64,000 nucleotides of DNA from Candidatus Binatia bacterium (GCA_036493895.1 DASXOZ010000033.1:80647-144646), one strand, 5' to 3'; positions 26,715 to 35,296 are shown, counted from the first letter of the stretch. Numbers and translations are program-made. The notes: generated from the letters alone by a model not told the origin.

Positions 26715-27107
26715 TCGGTGCGGCAAGCTCTCTGGTTGAAGCGCGGCCGTTCCTCTCCGTCAGAATGTTCGCTGATCGGCGGCGGGAATGGAATTCGTCC
26801 ATCCCGCAGCCGATCCGACAGGTCCGCAATCAAAGCGCCGAGTCGCTGGTCGTGGCCCCGACATCGCCACCTGCGGCAGCGGAACCTGACCGATGACCGC
26901 GAAGCACCTGACGATGAGTCGGCTGCAGGTGGCCGCATTCGGACGCGCACGAGGCTCGTGGCATGAGCTATGCCCGGGAAGGCGGAAGTTGGCGCGGTTG
27001 GAAATGGGAAACCCCAGGTTTATCAGCCCCTTAGGCCCTCGTGTGCCGGCGGGCGCGGAATGGGCTACGGGTGGTCGAGGTTTGCCGCACGGCGGCGTTG
27101 ACGAAAC
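26715..27107. other. Intergenic gap, no convincing gene
   Basis: The 393-nt gap separates the exported protein gene (minus) from pgsA (plus). Open frames on both strands have no recognisable domains or start contexts. A small hairpin AAACC-3-GGTTT is at 27009-27021. G+C is intermediate between the low-GC gene and pgsA, so part of this may be flanking foreign DNA. Confidence 0.4.
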
Positions 27108-27689
27108 ATGGAAGCCCCCGATCCCAATGCTGCGATGTTCAACATCCCGAACATCCTGACGCTGGCGCGCATCCTGGCCGTGCCGCTGTTCCTCTCGCTG
27201 CTCGTCGAAGGACAGAACGACGCGGCGCTGGCGGTGTTCATCGCTGCCGGCATCACCGATGCGATCGACGGCATGATCGCGCGTATGTGGAACCTTCGCA
27301 CCGAGCTCGGCGCGCACATGGATCCGCTTGCCGACAAGCTGCTCGTCGTCAGCTCCTTCATCGCGCTCGGGATCATGGGGCTGGTGCCGAGGCCGCTCAT
27401 GATCGTCGTCATCACCCGCGACGTCGTGATCCTCGGAGGTTTCCTGCTGACGGCGGCCGTCGTCGGCAAGTCGATGGAGATGGCACCGTCCCTCTCGGGA
27501 AAGCTGACGACGTTCACGCAGCTGTTGTCCGTGACGCTGGTGCTGCTCGACCAGGCCACGTGGTGCGACATCCCGCACGTGTGGCTGAACGTCGTGTTCG
27601 TGGCCACGGGACTGGCCAGCTTCGTGTCGGGTAGCGGTTACGTGCTGCGCGGCATGCGTTGGTACGCGGCGTCCGGGCCGGAGGCCTGA
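27108..27689 (+). CDS. pgsA: CDP-alcohol phosphatidyltransferase (PgsA-type)
   Basis: Integral membrane enzyme, most likely phosphatidylglycerophosphate synthase (CDP-diacylglycerol plus glycerol-3-phosphate). The 193-residue product starts with FNIPNILTLARILAVPLFL and has the complete family motif D-G-x2-A-R-x8-G-x3-D-x3-D (IDGMIAR...LGAHMDPLADK, about residues 50-75) followed by several hydrophobic segments. The ATG at 27108 is used; an ATG at 27135 (MFNIPN) would trim nine residues. Substrate assignment within the family rests on length and the NIPN start. The convergent NRDE gene begins 4 nt after its stop. Confidence 0.88.
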   Translation: MEAPDPNAAMFNIPNILTLARILAVPLFLSLLVEGQNDAALAVFIAAGITDAIDGMIARMWNLRTELGAHMDPLADKLLVVSSFIALGIMGLVPRPLMIVVITRDVVILGGFLLTAAVVGKSMEMAPSLSGKLTTFTQLLSVTLVLLDQATWCDIPHVWLNVVFVATGLASFVSGSGYVLRGMRWYAASGPEA

Positions 27690-27692
27690 GCC

Positions 27693-28499
27693 TCAAAGAC
27701 CGATCGCGCGCGGCACTTCGACGAACTGCGCCTTGCACGGCGGTCCATCGGCGTGGAAATAACGCACGTGGCCCGTCGGATCGACGAAGATCATCGAGGA
27801 GGAGCGAGTGCCGTAATCGGCGACGTGCACGCAGATCTTCGAGAACGCGGCCGCGCCTCCGACGGCGCGTAGCGCGGGGTCTTCTTCGAAGCCAGGCTCC
27901 AGTCCGGCCTCGTGGCTCGACAGCACGAAGGCAAGGGCAGGCACCGCCTCGGCGACGTCGGCGCCGCTGCGGAGCAGCGGTGCAACGGCATCGAAACGCC
28001 GCGTCGCGCCGGCCAGGCGCGGGCAGCGCGGGTCGTTGACGTCCAGGTTCGTCAGCACCGACAGTCCCGCGTCGAGGCTGACCCGGCGCACGCCAATCCC
28101 GTTGTCGACGACGCACGCACCGCCCAGATCGGCCACGAAGAGGTTGAATCCCCCGTAGCGCGCGGCTTCGCGCGCGTCGAGGCTCGCGAAAAAATCGTCG
28201 AGGTTCGGCGACGCGAGCGCGTCCACGCAAAGGAGGCCCCGCGAGCGCTCACCGGGCCCCGATGCAGGCTTGTCGGCGGCAGGACGCCGGTTGAGCAGCC
28301 CGACGATCCTGCCGGAGCCGTCGACGCGGCAGCCGAGCCAGGTGCCGCCCGCTACCAGGTCGCGTCCTGCAACGATTCCCCGCGGGGAGGGCCACGCAGA
28401 TGGCGGCGCGGCGGCACGCCCGAGGAACTCGTCGCGATTGGCGGCGACGATCAGCGGATAGCGCGGCGAGACGTTGCGATACAGCGCCAGCGTGCACAC
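27693..28499 (-). CDS. NRDE family (TANGO2-like) protein
   Basis: The 268-residue protein begins with GTG and then Cys2, placing the presumptive N-terminal nucleophile right after the initiator (MCTLALYRN). The diagnostic N-R-D-E is in VAANRDEFLGR near residue 20, and GGTWLGCRVDGSGRIVGLLNRR follows, as in TANGO2 homologs. Human TANGO2 defects cause metabolic crises and the family has been tied to haem or lipid handling, but the bacterial role is unsettled. It lies between pgsA (convergent) and an aldo/keto reductase (divergent, 120 nt away). Confidence 0.9.
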   Translation of the reverse strand: MCTLALYRNVSPRYPLIVAANRDEFLGRAAAPPSAWPSPRGIVAGRDLVAGGTWLGCRVDGSGRIVGLLNRRPAADKPASGPGERSRGLLCVDALASPNLDDFFASLDAREAARYGGFNLFVADLGGACVVDNGIGVRRVSLDAGLSVLTNLDVNDPRCPRLAGATRRFDAVAPLLRSGADVAEAVPALAFVLSSHEAGLEPGFEEDPALRAVGGAAAFSKICVHVADYGTRSSSMIFVDPTGHVRYFHADGPPCKAQFVEVPRAIGL

Positions 28500-28619
28500 G
28501 CGCGGACCTTAACGACGCCGCCGCAAAAGGGGAATCGCGACAGCGCAGCGAGGCGCCGCGGCGGAAAAGGGCGGGCCGGCGTCCTGTGCGGCCGCGGCGA
28601 ACGCTGCTAGAAGAGTCCC

Positions 28620-29459
28620 ATGCGCCTGCGCTTCTTCGGCAGCACCGGTGTTGCCGTGCCCGTCGTCGGCCAGGGCACGTGGCGCATCAGCACGCGCAGC
28701 GGGCGCAGCGCGGTCGCTGCGCTCGGTCGCGGTCTCGACCGGGGGATGACCCACATCGACACCGCCGAGATGTACGACGACGCCGAGGTCGTGATCGCCG
28801 AGGCGATCGGCGCGCGCCGCGACGAGGTGTTCCTCGTCTCCAAGGTATTGCCTGACCACGCTTCGACGGCAGGCGTCGTGGGCGCCTGCGAACACTCGCT
28901 GTCGCGCCTGAAGACCGATCGCCTCGACTGCTATCTCCTCCACTGGCGAGGCCGTCATCCGCTGGAGGATACGATCGCAGGCTTCGAGCGGCTCGTGCAG
29001 GACGGGAAGATCGTTTCGTGGGGAGTCAGCAATTTCGACGTGCGCGATCTCGACGAAGCGCTTGCGATCGCCGGCCCCGGCCGCATTGCGTGCAACCAGG
29101 TGCTCTATCACCTCGAGGAGCGCAGCATCGAGCACGGCGTGATTCCGTGGTGCGAGGCCAACGCAGTTGCTGTCGTCGCGTACACCCCGTTCGGGCCCGA
29201 TCGATTTCCTGCTCCGTCCTCGCCGGGAGGGCGGGCGCTGGCGAAAGTGGCGACGCGCATCGGCGCAACGCCGCGCCAGGTGGCGCTGGCGTTCCTTACG
29301 CGCGAATCGTCGATGTTCGCGATCCCGAAGTCCGCCAGCTCCGTGCACACGGCCGAGAACGCCGGTGCCGGCGACATCGTGCTTTCGGACGACGATGCGC
29401 AGCGGATCGATGCCGCGTTTCCCGTCGGCGCGCGGCGCTCCAGTCTCGCGATGCTGTAA
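28620..29459 (+). CDS. Aldo/keto reductase
   Basis: NADPH-dependent carbonyl reductase of the AKR superfamily. The 279-residue barrel shows the catalytic tetrad in context: Asp in HIDTAEMYDDAE, the Tyr there, Lys in VFLVSKV and His in CYLLHWRG. WGVSNFDVRDL, CNQVLYHLEERSIE, AYTPFG and a cofactor-binding IPKSASSVHTAENAGA follow. Residues and length match small DkgA/YeaE-type enzymes; the substrate cannot be assigned. It is convergent with the WS/DGAT gene, whose 3' end lies 15 nt downstream. Confidence 0.93.
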   Translation: MRLRFFGSTGVAVPVVGQGTWRISTRSGRSAVAALGRGLDRGMTHIDTAEMYDDAEVVIAEAIGARRDEVFLVSKVLPDHASTAGVVGACEHSLSRLKTDRLDCYLLHWRGRHPLEDTIAGFERLVQDGKIVSWGVSNFDVRDLDEALAIAGPGRIACNQVLYHLEERSIEHGVIPWCEANAVAVVAYTPFGPDRFPAPSSPGGRALAKVATRIGATPRQVALAFLTRESSMFAIPKSASSVHTAENAGAGDIVLSDDDAQRIDAAFPVGARRSSLAML

Positions 29460-29474
29460 CGATCGGCGGCCCCG

Positions 29475-30983
29475 TCAGCCTGGAACGGCCGCGCGCTCGA
29501 GATCCACCGCAGCGACTCGTCGCGTTTTCCTCTGGCCGTCCGGCGTCGACGCTGCGGGTGCCTCGTCGAGGCGAGCCTTGCTGACACGCACCTCCGCGGC
29601 CGCGCAAAGCTCGTGGAATGCGTGCCGGATGCCTTCGACAAGGTCATGAATGTCGGGAACGACGTCGCGATCGGCGCTGAAGCCCCAGCACAGCTTCCCG
29701 TCGTAGCTGAGCAGCGCGATTCCGACTCCCTGGTGGCCGAACAGCGGCACCAGCGGATAGCTCGCGACCATCGGTGCGCCGAGCAGGTAGAGCGGGAACT
29801 GCGGTCCGGGGACGTTGGTGACGACCATGTTGTACGCGCGGCTGCTCTCGATGGTCGAGGCAAACCTGGCGAGCATCGTCGGGAACAGCTCGTCGGCCAG
29901 TTGCTCGAGTACCTCGGTGCCGTGCACAGGTGCCGCATCCTTGTGGCTCCTGGTCGACGCGCGCACCAGCGCAAGGCGCGCCAGCGGGTCGCGTTCGGCT
30001 ACCGGCAGCTCGGCCATCATCGCCGAGACGAAGTTGCCTCCACTGTTGCCTCTCTGCGACGTGTGGATGCCGACCGGACAGAACGTCCGGAACAGGAACG
30101 ACGGATCGAGCTCGACGCCGCGATTGTCGAGGTAGCCGCGCAGCCCGCCGGCGACCGATGCCAGCACGATGTCGTTGATGGTGCCGCCGAGGCGGTTCTT
30201 CACGGCCTTGACCTGCTCGAGCTCGAAGCAGAGCCAGTCGAAGCGGCGGTGGCTGCCGATCGGCCGGTTGAGCGGCGTCTCCGAAGCCGCCTGCACCGCG
30301 GCGGCCGTGGTTTCATACAGCGCGCTGGCCAGGTCGCGCGTGTTCTTCCACATTCCTGCAGGGTCGCCGGCAATTGCGCGCGCGGCGCGGATCGGCAGCG
30401 TCAGGCGGCGCAGCGCAGCATCGCGCACCAGGTCCAGCGACGATGGCGCGCGCCGGGGCCGCCAGCGCGGCGGCTCCTCGATCGACGCATCGTCATCGGC
30501 CCGCAGCAGCACTGCGAGGAAGTCGGCGCCGGCCAGGCCGTCGATCATGCAGTGGTGGGTTTTTGCGATCACCGCGAAGCGGTCCTGCTCGAGACCTTCG
30601 ACGACCCACAACTCCCACAGCGGTTTGCCGCGATCGAGCTGCTGCGAATTGATCCAGCCCGCCAGGCGCTTGAGCTCCCTGTCGCAGCCCGGGCGCGGAA
30701 GGCTCAGGTGGCGGACGTGGTAACGGATGTCGAATTGGTCGTCATCGACCCACACCGGATGGCCTTCGAGCGGGATGTGCGCGATGTGCTGGCGATAACG
30801 GGGAAGCAGGTGAAGTCGCGAGTCGACGTAGGCGCGCATGCGGTCGATGTCGATGCCGCCGCCGGCGGTGTGCAGCGGACCGCACTCGAAGATGCAGGTG
30901 GCGCCGACGTGCATGTGGGTGTTGCGGTCCTCGATGTCGAGGAAAGACCGGTCGAGCGCCGTAAGCCGCGAATAAGTCGTCAT
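29475..30983 (-). CDS. Wax ester synthase / diacylglycerol acyltransferase (WS/DGAT)
   Basis: Bifunctional acyltransferase family that forms wax esters or triacylglycerol from acyl-CoA. The ATG at 30983 has a perfect AAGGAGG 8 nt upstream, so the longer open frame is rejected. The 502-residue product starts TTYSRLTALDRSFLDIED, with THMHVGATCIFE nearby, and carries the active-site HHxxxDG as H143-H144-C-M-I-D148-G149. The second family block N-D-I-V-L-A near residue 270 and NVPGPQFPLYLLGAPM near residue 405 are present. It suggests storage of neutral lipid. No lipase or wax gene cluster is adjacent. Confidence 0.94.
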   Translation of the reverse strand: MTTYSRLTALDRSFLDIEDRNTHMHVGATCIFECGPLHTAGGGIDIDRMRAYVDSRLHLLPRYRQHIAHIPLEGHPVWVDDDQFDIRYHVRHLSLPRPGCDRELKRLAGWINSQQLDRGKPLWELWVVEGLEQDRFAVIAKTHHCMIDGLAGADFLAVLLRADDDASIEEPPRWRPRRAPSSLDLVRDAALRRLTLPIRAARAIAGDPAGMWKNTRDLASALYETTAAAVQAASETPLNRPIGSHRRFDWLCFELEQVKAVKNRLGGTINDIVLASVAGGLRGYLDNRGVELDPSFLFRTFCPVGIHTSQRGNSGGNFVSAMMAELPVAERDPLARLALVRASTRSHKDAAPVHGTEVLEQLADELFPTMLARFASTIESSRAYNMVVTNVPGPQFPLYLLGAPMVASYPLVPLFGHQGVGIALLSYDGKLCWGFSADRDVVPDIHDLVEGIRHAFHELCAAAEVRVSKARLDEAPAASTPDGQRKTRRVAAVDLERAAVPG

Positions 30984-31423
30984 TGGTCCGCCTCCTTCCG
31001 ATCGGATCGATGCGACGGCGTCCCCGGCCGCCACCCGTGGCCGTCCCGCAGTCGACGGGACGTGCCTGGGCCGTTTCGAGATTTGGTCGCCTAGGGAAAA
31101 GCAGAAAACATGCCACCGGGCGTGGCGATGGCTCGTGACGTGGAACTGCATCTTTGCGGCCTCGGCGTCGGAAGCGTTCTTCGTCCTGTTCTCAATTCCG
31201 CGACGGACCTCCGGCTGGTTTATCATTTCGTGGAAAGTTGGAGCGGCGCAGTGAGGAAGTCGCGCATCCGGCGCGGGCGGCGGATCGCGCATTTTGCGCT
31301 GCCGGCGTTACAACTGCCGGTCGTCATGCGCGCCGGCATTGCCCTGCAATCGATGCCGATGCTCCGGCCGCGTCGCACGGCTCCGCGTCGCGGGGATGGC
31401 ACGAATGATGCTCATTGCCCCGC
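30984..31423. promoter_or_regulatory. Divergent intergenic region with sigma-54-like element
   Basis: This 440-nt gap lies between the minus-strand WS/DGAT gene and the plus-strand radical SAM gene; open frames in it look spurious. CGTCCCG (31042-31048) and CGGGACG (31056-31062) form a 7-bp hairpin in the WS/DGAT leader. TGGCACGAATGATGCT at 31397-31412 matches the -24/-12 consensus (GG-N10-GC) with one mismatch, but it would start transcription essentially at the ATG at 31424, so its use is doubtful. Confidence 0.3.
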
Positions 31424-32683
31424 ATGACGGAATCGCCGACTCCGGGGCCGCGCCCCGCCGCGCCGCGGGCAGCTTTCGACCGCGGCCCGATCGTCGCGTT
31501 CTACGAGGCTACCCAGGCCTGCGATCTCGTGTGCACCCATTGCCGGGCCTGCGCGCAGCCCAAGCGCAGCGCGCGAGAGCTGTCCGCCGGCGAGTCCAAG
31601 CTGCTGCTCGAGGACCTGCGCCGCTTTGCGGTGCCTCCGCTCGTCGTGTTGACCGGCGGCGACCCGATGAAGCGGCCCGACATCTTCGATCTCGTCGCAC
31701 ACGGCACCGGCATCGGCCTCTCGATGGCCATGACGCCGTCGGCCACGCCGCTCGTCACGCGCCAGGCGCTGCGACGGCTGGCCGAATGCGGGCTGGCGCG
31801 CCTCGCCGTCAGTATCGACGGTGCAGGCGCGGCCAGCCACGACGGCCTGCGCGGCGTGCCCGGCAGCTTTGCGCGAAGCCTGGAGATCCTGCGCGACGCG
31901 CGCGAATACGGGTTGTCGCTGCAGGTGAACACGACGGTCCATTCGGGCAACGCCGGCGAGCTTTCGCAGCTGGCGGCGCTGCTGGACGGCTATTCGATCG
32001 CGCTCTGGTCGGTGTTCTTCCTCGTGCCGGTGGGAAGGGCTGCTGCGGACGCACGCATCCGTCCCGCCGAGTACGAAACGATCTTCGCGCTGCTCGAGCG
32101 CGAGTCGGCGTGGCACAAGTACGCGATCAAGACCACCGAGGCGCCGCATTACCGCCGCTTCGTGATGCAGAAGCACGAGAAGAAGACGGCCGCCGGCGCG
32201 GCGGCCCCTGGCGACGGTCTCGATCGCTCCATTCCCGCGATGTCCCCGTCGTCCACGATGTCGTTCATGAGTGCACCCGGCATGGCGGGCACCAACGACG
32301 GAAACGGCGTCGTGTTCATCGGGCACACGGGCCTGATTCATCCGAGCGGATTTCTTCCGCTTGCCTGCGGCCGTTTTCCCGAACGGTCGGTCGTCGACGT
32401 CTACCAGCAGCACGGACTGATGAAGGCGCTGCGCGACTGCGACCACTTCGCCGGCAAGTGCGGTGTCTGCGATTACCGCCACGTGTGCGGAGGCTCGCGT
32501 GCGCGCAGCTTCGCGCTTACCGGCGACGCGTTCGGCTCCGATCCCGACTGCGTCTACCAGCCGCCCGCGTGGAAACAGATGCGTGCGGCGACGTTGGCTG
32601 CCGCTCGCGCAGCGTCCGCCAACGAGGCGCCGCCCTCTGCGCCGCCATTCGACGAGCCGTCGCCGCCGACAGGCCGGCCGTAG
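31424..32683 (+). CDS. Radical SAM/SPASM-like protein (TIGR04053-type)
   Basis: The 419-residue protein begins near an A-F-Y-E-A-T-Q-A block and has the radical SAM triad CDLVCTHC at about residues 33-40. LTGGDPMKRPDIFDL, PSATPLVT, SIDGAGAASHDGLRG and LQVNTTV follow. A C-terminal cysteine cluster (LACG, CDHFAGKCGVCDYRHVCGGSRARS...DPDC) is SPASM-like and could bind extra Fe-S clusters. The overall pattern matches radical SAM/SPASM proteins of the AhbD-like family catalogued as TIGR04053, whose reaction I do not know to be established. The ATG at 31424 is preferred over a TTG nine bases earlier. A Ser/Pro/Ala tail ends it. Confidence 0.85.
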   Translation: MTESPTPGPRPAAPRAAFDRGPIVAFYEATQACDLVCTHCRACAQPKRSARELSAGESKLLLEDLRRFAVPPLVVLTGGDPMKRPDIFDLVAHGTGIGLSMAMTPSATPLVTRQALRRLAECGLARLAVSIDGAGAASHDGLRGVPGSFARSLEILRDAREYGLSLQVNTTVHSGNAGELSQLAALLDGYSIALWSVFFLVPVGRAAADARIRPAEYETIFALLERESAWHKYAIKTTEAPHYRRFVMQKHEKKTAAGAAAPGDGLDRSIPAMSPSSTMSFMSAPGMAGTNDGNGVVFIGHTGLIHPSGFLPLACGRFPERSVVDVYQQHGLMKALRDCDHFAGKCGVCDYRHVCGGSRARSFALTGDAFGSDPDCVYQPPAWKQMRAATLAAARAASANEAPPSAPPFDEPSPPTGRP

Positions 32684-32823
32684 GGCGCGGCAGGTTGCGC
32701 GCAGCTTGCGCAGAGGCGGCGCGGAGACTGCGCAGAGCTTGCGAAGGGGAAGGGCGGTAGGCTCGGTACCTCGGCCCGTGTAGTGTCGGCGCGGCGGCAG
32801 CGACGCTGCTGTCGGGTACTCTC

Positions 32824-34209
32824 ATGGACCGCGCAAGCTGCGATGTCGCGATCATCGGTGCCGGCGTCTCCGGCCTGGCCGCTGCCGACCTGCTGGTCGA
32901 GCACGGCCTCGACGTCGTGGTGCTCGAGGCGCGCTCGCGCCTCGGCGGAAGGATCCACACGAGGTTCGATTTTGCCGCCGTGCCGATCGAGCTCGGCGCC
33001 GAGTTCGTGCACGGTCGCCATCCGGAATTGATGCAGCGGATCGGCGAGTGTTCGCTGCACCTCGTCGAAAGGCGGTTCCGGCCCCTTGGTCTCCAGGACG
33101 GCCGCGATGTGACCAACCTGCGCGCGTGGGACCGCGTGTTCCACGCGCTGGCGGATCCCGACGCTCCCGACGTCCCGATCTCGCTACGCATCGAGGAGCT
33201 CGTCGCGCGCGAGGGATGGTCGGACGCCGAAGCCAGGCGCCTTCGCTCCTATGTCGAAGGATACATGGCCGCCGAAGTCGAACGCGCCAGCGCTCGGGCG
33301 CTCTCGCAGGAAGTACGTGCCGCCAGTCGCATCGAGGACGAGCACAACGCTTCGATCCTCGAGGGCTACGAGGTGCTGGTGCGCCATCTGGCACGCCTCC
33401 TCGACCCTGTTCGCGTGGGCCTCGAGACCGTTGCCCGCCGCATTCGCTGGTCGGCGGGTGCGGCAACCATCGAAGCGACCAGCGGCACTGCAGGCGCGAA
33501 CAGCTCCCTCCAGGCGTCTGCCGTGGTCGTGACGGTGCCGCTTCCTTTTTTGCAGCTCGACCGAGCGGATCCGCGCGCGCTCGCCTTTGAGCCTGCAGTG
33601 CCGCAGATCGAAGCGGCAGCGCGAAAGCTGGCGATGGGCAATGTCGTCAAGCTGTTCCTGCGTTTCCGAATCCCACTTGCCGAGCTTGCGGGCCTCGATG
33701 CCTCGCTTCGCGGCGCGCTCGAGCAGGCGCGCTTTCTTCAGACCGCGGGCAATCCGGTGCCTATGTGGTGGGTCGTGGGTTCCCAGCAGGAGCCCGTGCT
33801 CGTCGGCTGGATCGGGGGACCGGCGGCCGATCGTCTCTCGGCGCTGTCGCCGGCTGCGATCGTCATGGCGGGAATCGATACGCTCGCACGGGCGCTCGGG
33901 ATCGATCCAGCCGTTGTCACCGCTGTCGTTGCCGACAGCGCCGTCGCGGACTGGCTGCACGACCCGTGGGCGCTTGGCGCGTACTCGTGGATCCCGGCCG
34001 GCGCGCTGGATGCGCCGGCGATGCTGGCCGCCCCGATCGCTGCAACGCTGTATTTCGCCGGAGAGGCAACCGACACGGCCGGCTACCGCGGCACGGTGCA
34101 CGGCGCGCTCGAAACGGGACTGCGTGCCGCGCGGCAGATCCTTGCGGAGCGCGCAATCGCGACGAAGCCGGCTGCCGTCGGTGGTGTGCTGCCCGAAACA
34201 GCCGGGTGA
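32824..34209 (+). CDS. Flavin-containing amine oxidase family protein
   Basis: FAD-dependent oxidoreductase of the monoamine/polyamine oxidase superfamily. The 461-residue product opens with the dinucleotide fold VAIIGAGVSGLAAADLL and then EARSRLGGRIHTRF, the GG doublet motif. GAEFVHG is a family block, and the C-terminal FAD-contacting TLYFAGEATDTAGYRGTVHGALETG near residues 411-432 is intact. WLHDPWALGAYSWIPAGA precedes it. No signal peptide or Tat motif is seen, so it is probably cytoplasmic. Substrate is unknown. The 140-nt gap before it contains short repeats around GCGCAGAG but no gene. Confidence 0.9.
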   Translation: MDRASCDVAIIGAGVSGLAAADLLVEHGLDVVVLEARSRLGGRIHTRFDFAAVPIELGAEFVHGRHPELMQRIGECSLHLVERRFRPLGLQDGRDVTNLRAWDRVFHALADPDAPDVPISLRIEELVAREGWSDAEARRLRSYVEGYMAAEVERASARALSQEVRAASRIEDEHNASILEGYEVLVRHLARLLDPVRVGLETVARRIRWSAGAATIEATSGTAGANSSLQASAVVVTVPLPFLQLDRADPRALAFEPAVPQIEAAARKLAMGNVVKLFLRFRIPLAELAGLDASLRGALEQARFLQTAGNPVPMWWVVGSQQEPVLVGWIGGPAADRLSALSPAAIVMAGIDTLARALGIDPAVVTAVVADSAVADWLHDPWALGAYSWIPAGALDAPAMLAAPIAATLYFAGEATDTAGYRGTVHGALETGLRAARQILAERAIATKPAAVGGVLPETAG

Positions 34210-34504
34210 GAACGGACTCACACCGCCGCGTCGCGGCGCGCCTGGTGGCGCCGTTCAAACATTGTCCTTGCCGCAGGGCTGCCGATGCCTTGGCGTTCCC
34301 GGTTTCCCACCCTTTCAGGGGGGAGCCACTGCCCCGGCAATGAGTGACCCCCGACTGCTCCAGAGACACTGCTCCACAGGGTGTGCGATTTCATTTTCCG
34401 GAGTGAGTACCCCCAGAAGGCGAAACCCTCTCATTTCTGCAAGGGTAGCGGGGGGTGATTTTCCCGATTTCGAGAAAGTGGCCTCACCTGCTCCTCAGGA
34501 ATCG
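34210..34504. other. Intergenic region upstream of hsp20
   Basis: No gene is seen in this stretch. It contains a 9-bp direct repeat ACTGCTCCA at 34354-34362 and 34368-34376 and several short A/T-rich tracts unlike the surrounding coding DNA. This is a plausible place for upstream activator sites for the sigma-54 promoter that follows. Confidence 0.4.
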
Positions 34505-34552
34505 GTGGAAATGCAGAAATTCCACGTTCTCCGCGCTGGCAAGCACGTTGCT
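34505..34552 (+). promoter_or_regulatory. Sigma-54 promoter and inverted repeat upstream of hsp20
   Basis: TGGCAAGCACGTTGCT at 34537-34552 matches the sigma-54 -24/-12 consensus TGGCACG-N4-TTGCW with one mismatch and exact GG-N10-GC spacing. The predicted transcription start near 34563 leaves a leader of about 50 nt before the hsp20 ATG at 34615. Just upstream, GTGGAA (34505-34510) and TTCCAC (34520-34525) form a 6-bp inverted repeat that may bind a regulator. Confidence 0.6.
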
Positions 34553-34614
34553 ATGGTAAGCCATCGCCACCGTCGCGATTGCGGAACGCGAACGGCCAAG
34601 GGGAGGAAGGACAG

Positions 34615-35184
34615 ATGAGCACGAAAACGGAAGAGACACTCGCGCTGATGCAGATCGACTGCGAGCCGTTGCACGACGCCCCCATGGTGGCGCGCGAGAG
34701 CGAGCACAAGGTCGAGCACAAGATCGAGCACAAGATCGAGCACAAGATCGAGAAGGAAACGACCACCTCGACCGGAGTCGAATCCTTCCAGACCTCGCTC
34801 AACCGGTTCCTCGATTCCTGCGAGCGGGAGTTCCGAACCCGTAACGGCGAAGGCCCCGTCTGCGTTCCGGCGATGGACATGGGCGAGACCGACGAAATCG
34901 TCGTCTTCACGATGGAGCTGCCCGGCGTGGACGAAGCCGACCTTAGCATCGAGGTCACGCGCGACACGCTGACGGTGCGCGGCGAGAAGAGCGGCGCCAA
35001 TCCGGCGGTGCACAACTGGCACTATCGCGAGCGCACCCGCGGCCGCTTCGAGCGCATCGCGCTCATTCCCGAAGGCATCGACACCGAGGACGTCGCGATG
35101 CGCATGCACAACGGCGTGCTGACGGTGAAGATGGCGAAGCTCGACCATACGGCGAAGCCGAGAAAGATCCGCTTCGCTTCCTGA
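34615..35184 (+). CDS. Hsp20/alpha-crystallin small heat-shock protein
   Basis: ATP-independent holdase chaperone. A strong GGAGGAAGG precedes the ATG at 34615, giving 189 residues. The alpha-crystallin domain runs from about residue 80 (VPAMDMGETDEIVVFTMELPGV) through LSIEVTRDTLTVRGEK to a C-terminal GVLTVKMAKLD, with the G-V-L motif intact. The N-terminal arm is odd: four tandem EHK[VI] units at 30-45, highly charged and probably helical. The C-terminal I-x-I/V anchor is replaced by PRKIRFAS, which contains I-R-F. It appears monocistronic behind a sigma-54 promoter, with a hairpin downstream. Confidence 0.93.
   Translation: MSTKTEETLALMQIDCEPLHDAPMVARESEHKVEHKIEHKIEHKIEKETTTSTGVESFQTSLNRFLDSCEREFRTRNGEGPVCVPAMDMGETDEIVVFTMELPGVDEADLSIEVTRDTLTVRGEKSGANPAVHNWHYRERTRGRFERIALIPEGIDTEDVAMRMHNGVLTVKMAKLDHTAKPRKIRFAS
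34702..34749 (+). repeat. Four 12-nt tandem repeats encoding EHK[VI] in hsp20
   Basis: Units 34702-34713, 34714-34725, 34726-34737 and 34738-34749 are GAGCACAAG plus GTC or ATC; the last three are identical. A fifth, degenerate unit (GAGAAGGAA) follows. The near-identity at DNA level suggests recent slippage expansion. Confidence 0.95.
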
Positions 35185-35187
35185 ATC

Positions 35188-35296
35188 GCTCCGCCGCGCC
35201 TGCGGCGGGAGCCGTGCGGATGGTTGTTGGGCAGTTGTTGGGCAGTTGTGGGGATGGGGGAGTGCTGCAGGCGCCCGTCAGGGGCGACGGGCGTCT
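35188..35296 (+). terminator. Hairpins downstream of hsp20, possible terminator
   Basis: CCGCCGC-gcct-GCGGCGG forms a hairpin at 35191-35208 just after the hsp20 stop. An 11-nt tandem repeat gttgttgggca lies at 35223-35244. A second, longer hairpin at 35269-35296 pairs AGGCGCCCGTC with GACGGGCGTCT (one G-T wobble). A run of five T follows about 12 nt later, so intrinsic termination is possible but not textbook. Confidence 0.45.

Noticed and set aside
29613..31094. Plus-strand open frame of 493 codons opposite the WS/DGAT gene
   Set aside because: Antisense shadow; the acyltransferase has a perfect ribosome-binding site and HHxxxDG motif.
30984..31292. N-terminal extension of the WS/DGAT protein
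   Set aside because: AAGGAGG lies immediately before the ATG at 30983 and the family N-terminus starts there.
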